Positions 7,137-16,183 of a stretch of 50,536 nt of DNA are shown in pieces. Both the position numbers and the translations under genes were made by a program. This DNA is from Nitrospira sp. (lineage in GTDB: Bacteria; Nitrospirota; Nitrospiria; Nitrospirales; Nitrospiraceae), in NCBI GenBank assembly GCA_020846195.1, contig JADLEJ010000045.1:1-50536 (forward strand), written 5' to 3'. Each line of letters begins with the position of its first letter. The stretch's first letter is position 1. The notes under the pieces were generated by a model, which worked only from the letters and a program-made list of their open reading frames with translations, made no database searches and was not told the DNA's origin.

Positions 7137-8867
7137 ATGTCGCCCTTTAGACGATTTCTCCCATTTGTACGCCCCTACCTGTCGCGCATGATCCTCGCTG
7201 GATTGCTCGTGATGGGAGTCGCCGCCATCAATCTGGCCCTGCTGCGCCTGGCCGGCACGCTCTGGGACGTCATCACCGTCCAGCACGACCGCGACCGCAT
7301 GACGGAATTAATCGGGCTCTTCATCGGCCTGGTCCTTCTGCAAGGCCTCTGCTCGATGGGACACAGCTATCTGACCACCTGGATCTCCCAACGCGTCGTC
7401 GCCGACTTCCGCATCCATCTCTTTGCCCACTTACAAAGCCTCGCCGTCAGCTTTTTCGCCAAGCGGCGAACCGGAGAACTGCTATCCCGGTTAATGAACG
7501 ACGTGACCGTCATCCAATCCATCGTCACCGAGACTCCTATCGACACGGCCAAGCAGCTGGTCACATTCGTTGGCAGCATCGGGTTTTTGCTGGCCATGAA
7601 CTGGCGCCTCTGCCTCCTCATCTTGCTCCTCCTTCCGCTCTTGGTGTTCGTCGCCAAGTTTTTTGGACGCAAGCTGAAATCGCTCTCCACCTCGATACAG
7701 GATCAGACCGCGGCGCTGAGCACCCTTCTGGAAGAAGTCATTTCCGGCATACGCATTGTGAAGTCGTTCGTGCAAACCAAGCGGGAAGAAGGCCGGTTCT
7801 TAACCCAAATTCAGCTTGGCTTGACGCTCTCGCTCAAGCGGGCGGGCATTATGGCCCTGTTCGTCCCCGTCATCAGCCTGCTGACTTTTTCAGCCGCCGC
7901 CGCCGTGCTGTGGTACGGCGGTACGCAAGTGATCGACGGCACCGTGACACCAGGCGACCTCTTTGCGTTCGTGCTGTTCGCAGGCATTCTGATCGGCCCC
8001 TTCAGTTCAGCTGCCCGCGTCTTCGCTCAAATCAAAGAAGCCCAGGGAGCGACCCAGCGCGTCTTTGAAATCCTCGACGCAGAAGCGGATATCCGAGACG
8101 CCCCAAATGCGCACGCCCTCTCCGCCGTGACAGGCCATGTGCGGGCCGAACAGGTCAGCTTCAGTTACGACCCTCGCACCCCCGTGCTGTCTCACCTGTC
8201 ATTCGAAGCGCAGCCGGGCGAACTCGTCGCCTTCGTCGGACCGACGGGAGCCGGCAAAACGACCCTTATCAATTTACTCCATCGTTTCTACGACCCTCTC
8301 GAAGGCCGCATCACCGTGGATGGGCACGATTTGAAACAGGTCACGGTAGAGAGTTGGTACCGGCAAGTTGCGCTCGTCCCTCAAGAAACGATCCTCTTCG
8401 GCGGAACGATTCTCGACAATATTCGCTATGGGAACCCCGAGGCGAGTGAAGCGGCCGTGCAGGAAGCAAGCAAGGCGGCGCACGCGCACGAATTCATTTC
8501 AGCCTTTCCCGACCGATACCTGACCGTGGTGGGCGAAAAAGGCATCAACCTGTCTGGCGGCCAGCGGCAGCGCATTGCCATTGCCCGGGCGATTCTCAAA
8601 AATCCTCGCATCCTGCTGCTCGACGAAGCCACCTCGTCCCTCGACACCGAGTCGGAGCGGCTGGTCCAGGACGCGCTTGAACGGCTGATGGAAGGACGGA
8701 CAACGTTTGTCGTCGCCCATCGACTCTCCACCATTCAGCGCGCAGACCGCATTCTCGTCATGGATAAAGGACGAATCGTCGAGGAAGGCACCCATGCCCG
8801 GCTCCTTGAGCGCAAAGGCCTCTATCACTACCTCTACACCATCAGATTTTCAGAACAGGCCTCGTAA
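7137..8867 (+). CDS. MsbA-type ABC exporter (fused permease-ATPase)
   Basis: Half-transporter of 576 aa expected to work as a homodimer in the inner membrane. Six membrane helices occupy roughly residues 10-310. The nucleotide-binding domain has Walker A GPTGAGKTT (lysine K374), signature LSGGQRQR from residue 472, Walker B ending in D496-E497, and the switch histidine in VAHRLST. All catalytic residues are intact, in contrast to the ABC protein at 48309-49976. Overall pattern and length fit the MsbA/lipid-A exporter group, but there is no lipid A gene next to it, so the substrate is unproven. Confidence 0.9.
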   Translation: MSPFRRFLPFVRPYLSRMILAGLLVMGVAAINLALLRLAGTLWDVITVQHDRDRMTELIGLFIGLVLLQGLCSMGHSYLTTWISQRVVADFRIHLFAHLQSLAVSFFAKRRTGELLSRLMNDVTVIQSIVTETPIDTAKQLVTFVGSIGFLLAMNWRLCLLILLLLPLLVFVAKFFGRKLKSLSTSIQDQTAALSTLLEEVISGIRIVKSFVQTKREEGRFLTQIQLGLTLSLKRAGIMALFVPVISLLTFSAAAAVLWYGGTQVIDGTVTPGDLFAFVLFAGILIGPFSSAARVFAQIKEAQGATQRVFEILDAEADIRDAPNAHALSAVTGHVRAEQVSFSYDPRTPVLSHLSFEAQPGELVAFVGPTGAGKTTLINLLHRFYDPLEGRITVDGHDLKQVTVESWYRQVALVPQETILFGGTILDNIRYGNPEASEAAVQEASKAAHAHEFISAFPDRYLTVVGEKGINLSGGQRQRIAIARAILKNPRILLLDEATSSLDTESERLVQDALERLMEGRTTFVVAHRLSTIQRADRILVMDKGRIVEEGTHARLLERKGLYHYLYTIRFSEQAS

Positions 8868-8926
8868 CCAAACCCGTCCGATCATTGCCCCGTCCCGTCC
8901 CGTCACGACCCGCCTCCGCCGCTCCC

Positions 8927-10003
8927 TTACTGTAGTTTCTCAACCCGCACACCTAAGAGCCGGATCCGTTGCCGCCGCGGGTTCTCCCGCCGATCGAGAA
9001 ACGGCAGTAACAGCTTGAGCAGTTCCCGGCGCAAGACCGGCAGGTCCCGCACCGGATCGGCGCAGGTATGCGCCCTGGTGATCGTGGTGAAATCGGAAAA
9101 CCGCACCGTAATGGCTACCGTACGGCAGGACTCGAATCCTTCTGCCACGAGACTCGCGAACACACCCGCGCCTAACTGCGCCAGCCGCTCCACAAGGAGC
9201 TGTGAGTCCAACGTATCCTCCTCGAAGGTCTCCTGCTCGCTGATCGACTTCGGTTCCCAATGCACCACAACCGGCGAATCGTCCTGCGCGCGAACCTTGG
9301 CGTACCACTCGCACCCGCGCTTTCCGAATCGCGCGCCCATCTCAAGAATACTGAGCTGTTTCAAATCCTTGACCAGCCGAATCTCCTGAGCCGCCAGCGC
9401 TGCTTCCGTCTTCGGGCCGATTCCTGGAATTGCGCGCACCGAGAGCGGCGCGAGGAACGCCTCCGCCTCTGCTTCAGCCACCACTGTAAATCCATCCGGC
9501 TTGTGGATGCCTGACGCAATCTTGGCAATCAGTTTATTAGGTCCAATCCCGACCGACGCCGTCAATCGCTCTTCGGCAAGAATCGCCGCCTTGATCGACC
9601 GGCACAGGTCGGCCGCCGCCTCGAACGACCCGGTGCCGGAGAGATCCCCGTAGGCCTCATCGATGCTCGCCTGTTCCAGCACCGGAATGGCACGGCGGGC
9701 AATCGCCATGACCCGTTCCGAGACCGCCGCGTACTTGCGCATATCGACGGACACGAACATGACCGGCGGCTGCCCTCTTCGACGCGCCTCTTCGGAGCGC
9801 CGCCAGGCCGTGGAAATCGGCGTGGCGGAATGAATCCCATACGCACGCGCCTTGTAATTCGCCGTCGAGACAACCCCACGCCCCTGCCCCTGCGCGGGAT
9901 CGGCGCCTACCACAAGCGGCAACCCTCGAAACGCCGGCGTATCCCGCTCCTCAATCGCGGCATAAAACGCATCCATATCGAAATGCACAACAATCCGAGT
10001 CAT
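8927..10003 (-). CDS. dinB: DNA polymerase IV (Y family)
   Basis: Translesion DNA polymerase of 358 aa. The catalytic metal-binding motif VHFDMDAFYA includes D9 and D11, and the second active-site motif ASIDEAYGD is present. SVGIGPNKLIAKIAS and the helix-hairpin-helix segment IPGIGPKTE follow. The little-finger domain ends in RLLGVRVEKLQ. The ATG at 10003 was chosen because the family's conserved N terminus starts there and AGAGGATGG lies just upstream. The protein stops right after the little finger, so I see no separate C-terminal clamp-binding peptide of the E. coli type. It is convergent with the ABC exporter gene. Confidence 0.93.
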   Translation of the reverse strand: MTRIVVHFDMDAFYAAIEERDTPAFRGLPLVVGADPAQGQGRGVVSTANYKARAYGIHSATPISTAWRRSEEARRRGQPPVMFVSVDMRKYAAVSERVMAIARRAIPVLEQASIDEAYGDLSGTGSFEAAADLCRSIKAAILAEERLTASVGIGPNKLIAKIASGIHKPDGFTVVAEAEAEAFLAPLSVRAIPGIGPKTEAALAAQEIRLVKDLKQLSILEMGARFGKRGCEWYAKVRAQDDSPVVVHWEPKSISEQETFEEDTLDSQLLVERLAQLGAGVFASLVAEGFESCRTVAITVRFSDFTTITRAHTCADPVRDLPVLRRELLKLLLPFLDRRENPRRQRIRLLGVRVEKLQ

Positions 10004-10230
10004 CGGTCCATCCTCTGTCCCCGGCTGAAGCCACCACGTAGATTCAGCCGCCACCAATATCTGGATTGTCCGCGACAACGCAGGGAAAGGTCAAAGGGAG
10101 AACCAGCAACAAGAGCGGACGAACATAGATCGTGAAATATTTCCTGGCTGGACCGCGCGGCCAGACATGCTGGCCAACCGCTATGCAAAGAGAACGCTCA
10201 GAGGCAAGAACACCCGCACTTATCGCGGGG

Positions 10231-13200
10231 TCACGAAACAGGCTCTGACGATTTTCGATCACGCCCCGACACCAGCACATAGGCGGCCGGCACCACCACA
10301 AAGGTAACCAGCGTCGAGACACAGAGCCCACTGATCAACACCAGCCCAATCTGCCGCCGACTAGCCGCTCCAGCGCCCGTGGCGATAGCCAACGGCAAGG
10401 CTCCAAGAATCGTCGCCGCCGTGGTCATGAGAATTGGGCGCACCCGCCCCAGCGCCGCCTCAATGACCGCCTCCACGCGCGACTGTCCTCGCGCCACCAG
10501 CTGATTGGCAAACTCCACAATCAAGATCGCGTTTTTGGTCACCAACCCCAGCAACATCACCAGGCCGATCTGGCTATAAATCGACAATGTGCTTTGAGCC
10601 AGCACCAAAGCGAGCGCCGCGCCCGACAAAGCCGGCGGCACCGCCACCAGGATCGTGAACGGATGCCGGAAACTTTCAAACTGCGCGGCGAGCACTAAAT
10701 AGATCACCACCAACGCCAGGCCGAACGTCATCGACAGCGACGCCGCGCTCTCCATAAAGGTTTTCGATTCCCCCGCATACGACGTGTGCATCGAGGGCGG
10801 CACCACCGCCCGCGCCGCCTGATTCAACGCCTCCAGCGCCTGCCCCAAGGTCCAGCCCTCCGCAATCCCCGCTTGCACCGTCACCGCGCGGAGGCGATCC
10901 ACATGCATCAGCGCTGCCGGCACGGGCGCTTCCTGCACTGTCACCAGATTGCTCAACTGCACTAGCTCCCCTGCCTGCCCACGCACCGACAAGCCTCGAA
11001 TATCCGCCGGCGTCGTGCGATACGCCTCCTCCACTTTGACGATCACTTTATATTGACGGCCATGCAAGGAGAACGTGCCCACTGGCCGGCCGCTCAGCAT
11101 CGTTTCCAACGTCCGCCCAATCGCGCCCATCGACACGCCCAAATCCGCCGCCTTGTCCCGATGCGCGGTCACCGAGAGATGCGGCGTATTCACCATCAAG
11201 TCCAGCTCCGGCGCCACCAGCCCAGGCGACTGTGCCAGCCGCGCCACCAACTGCTCCGCCACCTGGCGCAATTCCGCATACTCCAGGCCGCCCAAGACTA
11301 GCTGCACCGGCGGCTTCTCCGACCACTCCATCATCGACGGCGGATTCACCGCCACCGCTTTCACGCCCGCCAACGCCCCCAACTGCTGGTTCAGCGCCGC
11401 CACAATCTCCTGCTGACTGCGCTGCCGGTCCGCCCAGTCGCGCAAGGTCACCCAGCTCAGCGCGCGATTCACACCGCCTCGCCCCACCCCCACATACGTC
11501 GCCGCCACTTCAGGCACCGCGCGAATCATCGTTTCCAACTCGCGCGCATAGCCATCGGTATACCGCACCGTGGCCCCTTGCGGCGCCACGAGCGAGCTCG
11601 CAAACCAGCCCACGTCTTCCAACGGCGCCAGCTCCATCGGCACCTGCGTCAACAGCGCAAGACTCCCCAGACTCACCCCCAAGCTCCCCGCCAGCACCAG
11701 GCCGCGCCGCGCCACCACCCACCGCAGCGCGCGCCCATAGGCTGCATGCAGCGCGCGCATCCAGCTTAATTGCCCCCAGGTCCAGGCGCCGCGCCCCGTC
11801 TCCGCCCGCAACCATCGTCCACACAGCATGGGCGTCACGGTTAGCGCCACGACCCCCGACCAGAGCACTGCCGCCCCCATCGCAATCGCCAGCTCTGTAA
11901 ACAAATGTCCGACCAGGCCAGGCACAAACGCAATCGGCACAAAGACCACCACCAGCGTAATGGTTGTGGCCAGCACGGCAAACGCCATCTCTTGCGTGCC
12001 CACGACCGCCGCCTGACGCGGTGCCATCCCCTCCGACATGCGCTGGTGAATATGCTCCAGCACAATAATCGCATCGTCCACCACCAACCCCACCGCCAGC
12101 ACCAGCCCCAAGAGCGTCAACAAATTCAGCGATGAGCCCGTGAGCGCCAAGGCGGCACAGGCGCCCAAGATCGACAACGGAATAGCCACGGTCGGCACCA
12201 GCGTGGCCCGCACCGTGCCGAGACAGGTGAGAATCACCAACACGACCAACAGCAGAGAAATCCCCAACGCCACATACACTTCATGCAACGATTGCTCAAT
12301 CGGCAACGAACCATCCCAGGCCACCGTCAAGATCATGCCCTCGGGCAGCGCCGCCGCCACCGCCGGCAGCAGCGCCTTCACCGCACGCGCGACCGCCAGC
12401 GTATTTGCCGTGGATTGGCGCGCCACCGAAATGCCCAAGGCGGCGGCTCCCTCAAACCGCCCGATCATCCGCGTGTTCTCCGCGTTCAGCTCCACGCGCG
12501 CGACATCCTTGAGCCTGACGGGATAGCCCTCCCGCGTCGCAATCACCAGCGATTCGAACTCAGCGGGGGTCTGCAAGGCCCCTTGCAACGACACCCCAAA
12601 TTCCATCTGCGCGCTTTCGATACGCCCGGCAGGAATCGACACCGACTGCGCGCGCAACGCCTCTTCCACCTCCGTCACTGTGAGTTGGCGCGCCGCCAAT
12701 CGGTCCGGATCCACCCAGACCCGCATGGCATAGCGCCGCTCCCCATCGAGCGCCGCCGTGGCCACCCCCGGCACCAGCACCAGTCTCGCCCGCACCACGC
12801 GATCCGCAGCTTCGGACAATTCCAGCTGCGAATGCCGCGCGCTCGACAACGCCACCCACAGCACTTCCATATTGCCAGTCGGAGTCTTGAACACCGCCGG
12901 CTCTTGAATGCCGAGCGGCAACAGCGCCCGCACCAAGCCGAGCCGGTCGCGCACCTCATTCGCCGCCTGGTCAATCGACGCTCCCAGGACAAACTCCAGC
13001 GTCACTGTGGACGTCTCTTCCCGGCTCTCGGACGTAATCGTTTTCAGTCCAGGAATGCCGCTGAGCGCATCCTCTAACGGCGTCGTCACATCCGCCTCCA
13101 GCACGGAGGCGCTCGCTCCAGGATAGACCGTCCGCACAGAGACCACCGGCGGCTTGATGTTGGGATACTCCTGAATCGGAAGGCGCACCGCGCTCATGCC

Positions 13201-13275
13201 CCCCACAAGAACGAGGAGCAGCGTCAGCACCACCACAAAGACCGGTCGATGCACCGATGCCGCCACCAGGCTCAT
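10231..13275 (-). CDS. RND efflux permease (HAE1/AcrB-like)
   Basis: Inner-membrane proton-driven pump subunit of 1014 aa. A first membrane helix (about 10-30) is followed by a large periplasmic loop, helices 2-6 (about 330-540), a second loop and helices 8-12. The proton-relay aspartates of helix 4 are D400 and D401 in GLVVDDAIIVLEH. The N-terminal region with LPIQEYPNIKPP is typical of the HAE1 drug-efflux branch rather than the heavy-metal branch. GGAG lies seven bases before the ATG at 13275. The adaptor gene lies 83 bases upstream on the same strand; no outer-membrane channel gene accompanies the pair. The substrate is not predictable. Confidence 0.93.
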   Translation of the reverse strand: MSLVAASVHRPVFVVVLTLLLVLVGGMSAVRLPIQEYPNIKPPVVSVRTVYPGASASVLEADVTTPLEDALSGIPGLKTITSESREETSTVTLEFVLGASIDQAANEVRDRLGLVRALLPLGIQEPAVFKTPTGNMEVLWVALSSARHSQLELSEAADRVVRARLVLVPGVATAALDGERRYAMRVWVDPDRLAARQLTVTEVEEALRAQSVSIPAGRIESAQMEFGVSLQGALQTPAEFESLVIATREGYPVRLKDVARVELNAENTRMIGRFEGAAALGISVARQSTANTLAVARAVKALLPAVAAALPEGMILTVAWDGSLPIEQSLHEVYVALGISLLLVVLVILTCLGTVRATLVPTVAIPLSILGACAALALTGSSLNLLTLLGLVLAVGLVVDDAIIVLEHIHQRMSEGMAPRQAAVVGTQEMAFAVLATTITLVVVFVPIAFVPGLVGHLFTELAIAMGAAVLWSGVVALTVTPMLCGRWLRAETGRGAWTWGQLSWMRALHAAYGRALRWVVARRGLVLAGSLGVSLGSLALLTQVPMELAPLEDVGWFASSLVAPQGATVRYTDGYARELETMIRAVPEVAATYVGVGRGGVNRALSWVTLRDWADRQRSQQEIVAALNQQLGALAGVKAVAVNPPSMMEWSEKPPVQLVLGGLEYAELRQVAEQLVARLAQSPGLVAPELDLMVNTPHLSVTAHRDKAADLGVSMGAIGRTLETMLSGRPVGTFSLHGRQYKVIVKVEEAYRTTPADIRGLSVRGQAGELVQLSNLVTVQEAPVPAALMHVDRLRAVTVQAGIAEGWTLGQALEALNQAARAVVPPSMHTSYAGESKTFMESAASLSMTFGLALVVIYLVLAAQFESFRHPFTILVAVPPALSGAALALVLAQSTLSIYSQIGLVMLLGLVTKNAILIVEFANQLVARGQSRVEAVIEAALGRVRPILMTTAATILGALPLAIATGAGAASRRQIGLVLISGLCVSTLVTFVVVPAAYVLVSGRDRKSSEPVS

Positions 13276-13358
13276 CGGCCGACTCCACACACCGGGAAAA
13301 ACTGATGGTGAGGGAAAAGGGAAACCTGATACGAAGAAAGTGAAAAGGACACCGACAT

Positions 13359-14414
13359 TTACGGCACCGCCACGGCCTGGCCCTCGCGGAGTTTGTGCGT
13401 GCCCGTGCGCACCACCCGGTCGCCTGCCTGAAGTCCGGTGCGAATCTGCGCCAGCCCCCGCTCCCGCAAGCCCACCACCACCGGCGTCACATGCACCCGC
13501 TGCGCCTCGACACGAAACACCGTGGACTGCTCCCCCTGGAACACCAGCGCTTCTTCCGGCACCAGCAGCGCTTGCGCATCCTGACCGAGCACCACCCGCA
13601 CCGTAGCAAACAAGCCAGTCCGCAGCTGCCCCTGGGCGTTCGGCACCAGCGCGCGCACCGCGACCGTCCGGTTCACCGAATCGACTCGCGGATCCAACGC
13701 TGCAATCTGCCCTTCAAACACTGCCTCGGGGAACGCCTCCGTGCGCACCGTCATCGGCAATCCCACCCGCACACGGCCCAGCCAGACTTCCGGCACCTTG
13801 AAATCCACGTGCAGAATGCGCAGGTCCTCAAGATTGACGAGATCCTGGCCAGGCTGGACATAATCCCCCACCGAGACCCGGCGAAGACCGACGGTGCCGG
13901 CAAACGGAGCCCGGATCACGCTCTTCTTCAGCCGAGTCGCGTAGAGCACACGGTTCGCCATAGCAGCCTGGAGCGCCAGTCTCGCCTCATCCAGCTGCTG
14001 CGCCGGCACAATGGCCATCTGACCCGATAGCCGTTTCAATCGCTCATAGGTGACTTCAGCGATGGTTTCCTGGGCCGCAGCTTGGTGGGCCTGCGCTTGC
14101 AATTCCTCTTGATCCAACTCCAGCAGGGGCGCCGCACGCTCGACGGACTGGCCATCCGCAAAATCGATCCGGCGAATGACTCCGGATATTTCTGGACGCA
14201 CCGTAATCGACGCCACCGCCTGCAGCGTCCCGACCGCCTGAATCGACTCGGTGATGGATCCAACCGAGACCTCCGACGTGTCCACCAATGTGGCCTGTTC
14301 GGGCGGCTCTTCGTGAACGGCCGGCTGGCTGGCGGCCTGGCTCCAAAGCCGCACCGCCAAGAATCCCGCCAGTGCGCAACTCATCGTAATACACAGGGCT
14401 GTTTTGGCATTCAT
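13359..14414 (-). CDS. RND efflux periplasmic adaptor (membrane fusion protein)
   Basis: Adaptor of 351 aa with an N-terminal membrane anchor (about 5-25), followed by a half-barrel strand region, a lipoyl-like half (VRPEISGVIRRIDFADGQ), an alpha-hairpin with many Gln/Ala residues (about 100-150), and the second lipoyl half starting at VIRAPFAGTVGLRRV. Barrel and membrane-proximal domains follow. This order is that of HlyD/AcrA-family adaptors. It is transcribed just ahead of the permease, with which it should form an inner-membrane complex, and must borrow an outer-membrane channel from elsewhere. Confidence 0.92.
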   Translation of the reverse strand: MNAKTALCITMSCALAGFLAVRLWSQAASQPAVHEEPPEQATLVDTSEVSVGSITESIQAVGTLQAVASITVRPEISGVIRRIDFADGQSVERAAPLLELDQEELQAQAHQAAAQETIAEVTYERLKRLSGQMAIVPAQQLDEARLALQAAMANRVLYATRLKKSVIRAPFAGTVGLRRVSVGDYVQPGQDLVNLEDLRILHVDFKVPEVWLGRVRVGLPMTVRTEAFPEAVFEGQIAALDPRVDSVNRTVAVRALVPNAQGQLRTGLFATVRVVLGQDAQALLVPEEALVFQGEQSTVFRVEAQRVHVTPVVVGLRERGLAQIRTGLQAGDRVVRTGTHKLREGQAVAVP

Positions 14415-14500
14415 ACAGCGCGACTCGCATCAATATCCCGCCAATGGCGGCCTGCCATGAACCGGCGCGCATACCGCGCACATCTCCAGTTATCGGTCCA

Positions 14501-14530
14501 TTTATATTAAGACGGATCAACCGCCTGCAA
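14501..14530 (-). promoter_or_regulatory. Possible promoter of the RND operon
   Basis: On the minus strand TATAAA (14506-14501) is preceded after 18 bases by TTGCAG (14530-14525). It lies about 90 bases before the adaptor start. The -35 match is poor, so confidence is limited. Confidence 0.35.
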
Positions 14531-14556
14531 CCTCACCTCTCTCTCAAAAGATCTTT

Positions 14557-14579
14557 GTGGCCGTGCTGTTGCACGCCAC
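14557..14579. terminator. Hairpin after the miniprotein operon
   Basis: GTGGCGTGC and GCACGGCCAC can pair around an AACA loop with a single bulge, a few bases beyond the stop at 14584. There is only a short T run (CTTTT) some bases later on the minus strand, so termination is plausible but not typical. Confidence 0.4.
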
Positions 14580-14583
14580 ATTG

Positions 14584-14724
14584 TTAGGGAATCCGCCATG
14601 CGACCATTCCCACTCCGCTGCTAGCGATCCATACCGCGGCGGCGGCCCCGACAATCATGCCGAATGCAACGGCCAAACTGACGATCACCGCGAAATCGTC
14701 GCTGCCGCGCCACCGAAGCCGCAT
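14584..14724 (-). CDS. Small single-pass membrane protein
   Basis: A 46-residue protein starting RLRWRGSDDF after the Met, then a continuous hydrophobic stretch (about 11-40, AVIVSLAVAFGMIVGAAAA), long enough for one or two membrane passes. GGGAGG lies six bases before the ATG at 14724, which decides the start. It is the last gene of the operon led by bfd, beginning 25 bases after the zinc-ribbon gene. No family is recognised. Confidence 0.62.
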   Translation of the reverse strand: MRLRWRGSDDFAVIVSLAVAFGMIVGAAAAVWIASSGVGMVAWRIP

Positions 14725-14749
14725 CCTGCGCCTCCCTTTCTCCGCGCAC

Positions 14750-14914
14750 TCACCGAGATGATGCGAGCGCGGCTTGCGGCGCCCGCATCGCCCGGCCTTC
14801 ATCGAGAGACAATGCGCTTTCGGTCACCGCATAGCCGCACCCGCCGCAAATCCAGAACGCTCCGTTCGAATAGAAACTGTGCTGGCGGCACCGCGGACAA
14901 GACCGGTAGCGCAT
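14750..14914 (-). CDS. Zinc-ribbon miniprotein
   Basis: A 54-residue protein with two CxxC knuckles: CPRC (6-9) and CGGC (23-26), with aromatic residues between them. This is the layout of a small zinc ribbon or rubredoxin-like metal site. It is followed by a tail with no clear features. The ATG at 14914 is 13 bases after the preceding stop. The ribbon starts directly at this ATG, which is why it is preferred over one at 14974. The function is unknown. Confidence 0.6.
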   Translation of the reverse strand: MRYRSCPRCRQHSFYSNGAFWICGGCGYAVTESALSLDEGRAMRAPQAALASSR

Positions 14915-14927
14915 GGCCGCGCCGCGG

Positions 14928-15146
14928 CTAATGGCAGACCTCCGAGTGCTCGCCACGCCGAGCCAGCGGCGCAAGGCCGGCGGGGGCTTGCTTCACCATG
15001 GCGGCTAGCCGCTCGACCCCATCGGCAAATGCCAGAAACTCCTCTCGCTGAAAATGCAATGTCACTGGCCCGCACGTCACGTGCAGCCGCCCGCATCCGC
15101 ACAACACCAGTTTCATCGGTTTGTCGTTTCGCAAGACCTTCTCCAT
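14928..15146 (-). CDS. Small Cys-containing protein of unknown function
   Basis: A 72-residue soluble protein. A CGCGRLHVTCG segment (16-26) with cysteines 16, 18 and 25 is followed by a strand (VTLHF) and a helix (REEFLAFADGVERLAAMV). The CxCGxLH pattern recalls small uncharacterised families found in other phyla. I cannot name one with certainty. AAAGGAG lies nine bases before the ATG. It lies in the bfd-led operon between the peroxiredoxin-like and second zinc-ribbon genes. Confidence 0.62.
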   Translation of the reverse strand: MEKVLRNDKPMKLVLCGCGRLHVTCGPVTLHFQREEFLAFADGVERLAAMVKQAPAGLAPLARRGEHSEVCH

Positions 15147-15213
15147 ATCAATCCGCTCCTTTGTTCGTCATAGCCGACGCCACGCAGCAGGCGCTCATCG
15201 TGGTCTGCTGAAT

Positions 15214-15705
15214 TCAGACCGACAAATATGCCGACTGCACGCCCGTCAGTCTCTCCCTGATCCGGTCATGTGATGCGCCGATCACTTCCCGCAACACCGC
15301 CAGATCATGGTCAATAAAATCATGACTCACCCGCAGCCGCAGGCGGCCGCTTCGGTCGATGACACAGGTGTGGCAGCGCTGTGCCAGCTCCATCACCGCC
15401 ACGCCGAACGCCCGATGGAGGCGCCCGCCCAGGTCCGCCAGGACCGCCGTACGCGGCCGGGCTTGCGCAGTCCACAGCCGGTGCAAGGGCCGCGCGCCCG
15501 ATGCCACAATGAGCAGCGTCGCATCGACATCGTGAAACCCTTGCGCCTGCTCATCGATCATGGCTGCCGGGACAATTCCCGGGTACGGGAGAAAACACAG
15601 CGCCACCACCTGCTCCGCATAGCGCGCGCCGCGAAGATAGGTCAGCGCGCCCTCGACCAGCGCCGGCCCGTGAAAATCTAATGCCCACATGCCATGTCGT
15701 TTCAT
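15214..15705 (-). CDS. Peroxiredoxin-like protein lacking the peroxidatic cysteine
   Basis: A 163-residue protein with the thioredoxin-like pattern of AhpC/TSA proteins: a strand VVALCFLPYPGIVP, then DATLLIVASGA, then TAVLADLGGRLHRAFGV, and CVIDRSGRLRLRVSHDF. In true peroxiredoxins the first strand leads into a FVCP-type loop; here the place is taken by GIVPA, so the peroxidatic cysteine is missing. A CHTC pair (C111, C114) sits just before the VID strand and might be a redox or metal site. GAGAGGAGGA four bases before the ATG at 15705 fixes the start and excludes an upstream ATG at 15816. It is the third gene of the bfd-led operon. Confidence 0.72.
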   Translation of the reverse strand: MKRHGMWALDFHGPALVEGALTYLRGARYAEQVVALCFLPYPGIVPAAMIDEQAQGFHDVDATLLIVASGARPLHRLWTAQARPRTAVLADLGGRLHRAFGVAVMELAQRCHTCVIDRSGRLRLRVSHDFIDHDLAVLREVIGASHDRIRERLTGVQSAYLSV

Positions 15706-15730
15706 CGCGTCCTCCTCTCGTAAAGCCCCC

Positions 15731-15901
15731 TCACGCACGCGCGGGACGACGGCTTGCCCCGCCAGCCGGCTTAAACCATGGTTGAAGATCCCGGCGATAC
15801 CATCCGCAATTGACACACTTCATCCCGGCCATCGGGCCGTAGTATTCCAGCACGCGCTCGATCACCAACAATCCTCCGCACTTCTGACAGGAACTTTTCA
15901 T
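15731..15901 (-). CDS. Zinc-ribbon miniprotein
   Basis: A 56-residue protein with CQKC (5-8) and CVNC (29-32) separated by LLVIERVLEYYGP, a compact zinc-ribbon layout. The tail is rich in Pro and Arg. AAAGGA lies six bases before the ATG at 15901. It starts 41 bases after bfd, and the peroxiredoxin-like gene follows after 25 bases. No specific family or target is recognised. Confidence 0.65.
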   Translation of the reverse strand: MKSSCQKCGGLLVIERVLEYYGPMAGMKCVNCGWYRRDLQPWFKPAGGASRRPARA

Positions 15902-15942
15902 CGTGCATCCTTTCCATGTGAATGAATCATCGCTGGCCTGCC

Positions 15943-16125
15943 CTACCGGGTTACCGCGCATCTCGACAGGTCCTGGATCAAGGTCTCCAAATTGGCCTCG
16001 CATCGGCTGCAGCAGGAATCGTCCAACCCCATGGCCTGCTTAATAACCTCTGGACAGGTTCCATGGCAGGCCGCCAGCGCGGAAAACTCCGCCTCTCGGA
16101 TGCCTTTGCACAGACAGATGTACAT
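15943..16125 (-). CDS. bfd: Bacterioferritin-associated ferredoxin (Bfd-like)
   Basis: A 60-residue [2Fe-2S] protein of the BFD family. It has the expected C-x-C near the N terminus (C4, C6) and the second pair C39-x-x-C42 in SCCSRCEAN, about 32 residues later. Family members reduce the iron core of bacterioferritin so that stored iron can be released. AAGAAAGGGG lies just before the ATG at 16125, excluding the longer frame to 16200. It is the first gene of a six-gene operon, behind the leader element at 16184-16242 and a Fur-box-like palindrome. That fits iron-starvation control. No bacterioferritin gene lies in the window. Confidence 0.85.
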   Translation of the reverse strand: MYICLCKGIREAEFSALAACHGTCPEVIKQAMGLDDSCCSRCEANLETLIQDLSRCAVTR

Positions 16126-16183
16126 ATGTGACCCCTTTCTTCTGAGACTCACGGCAACTGAACCGCTTGCGTCGCCGGCCAAT

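Noticed and set aside
12283..13077. Long plus-strand frame (264 codons) opposite the RND permease gene
   Set aside because: It is rich in Arg, His and Gln with no recognisable domain and is fully explained by GC-rich antisense of a secure gene.
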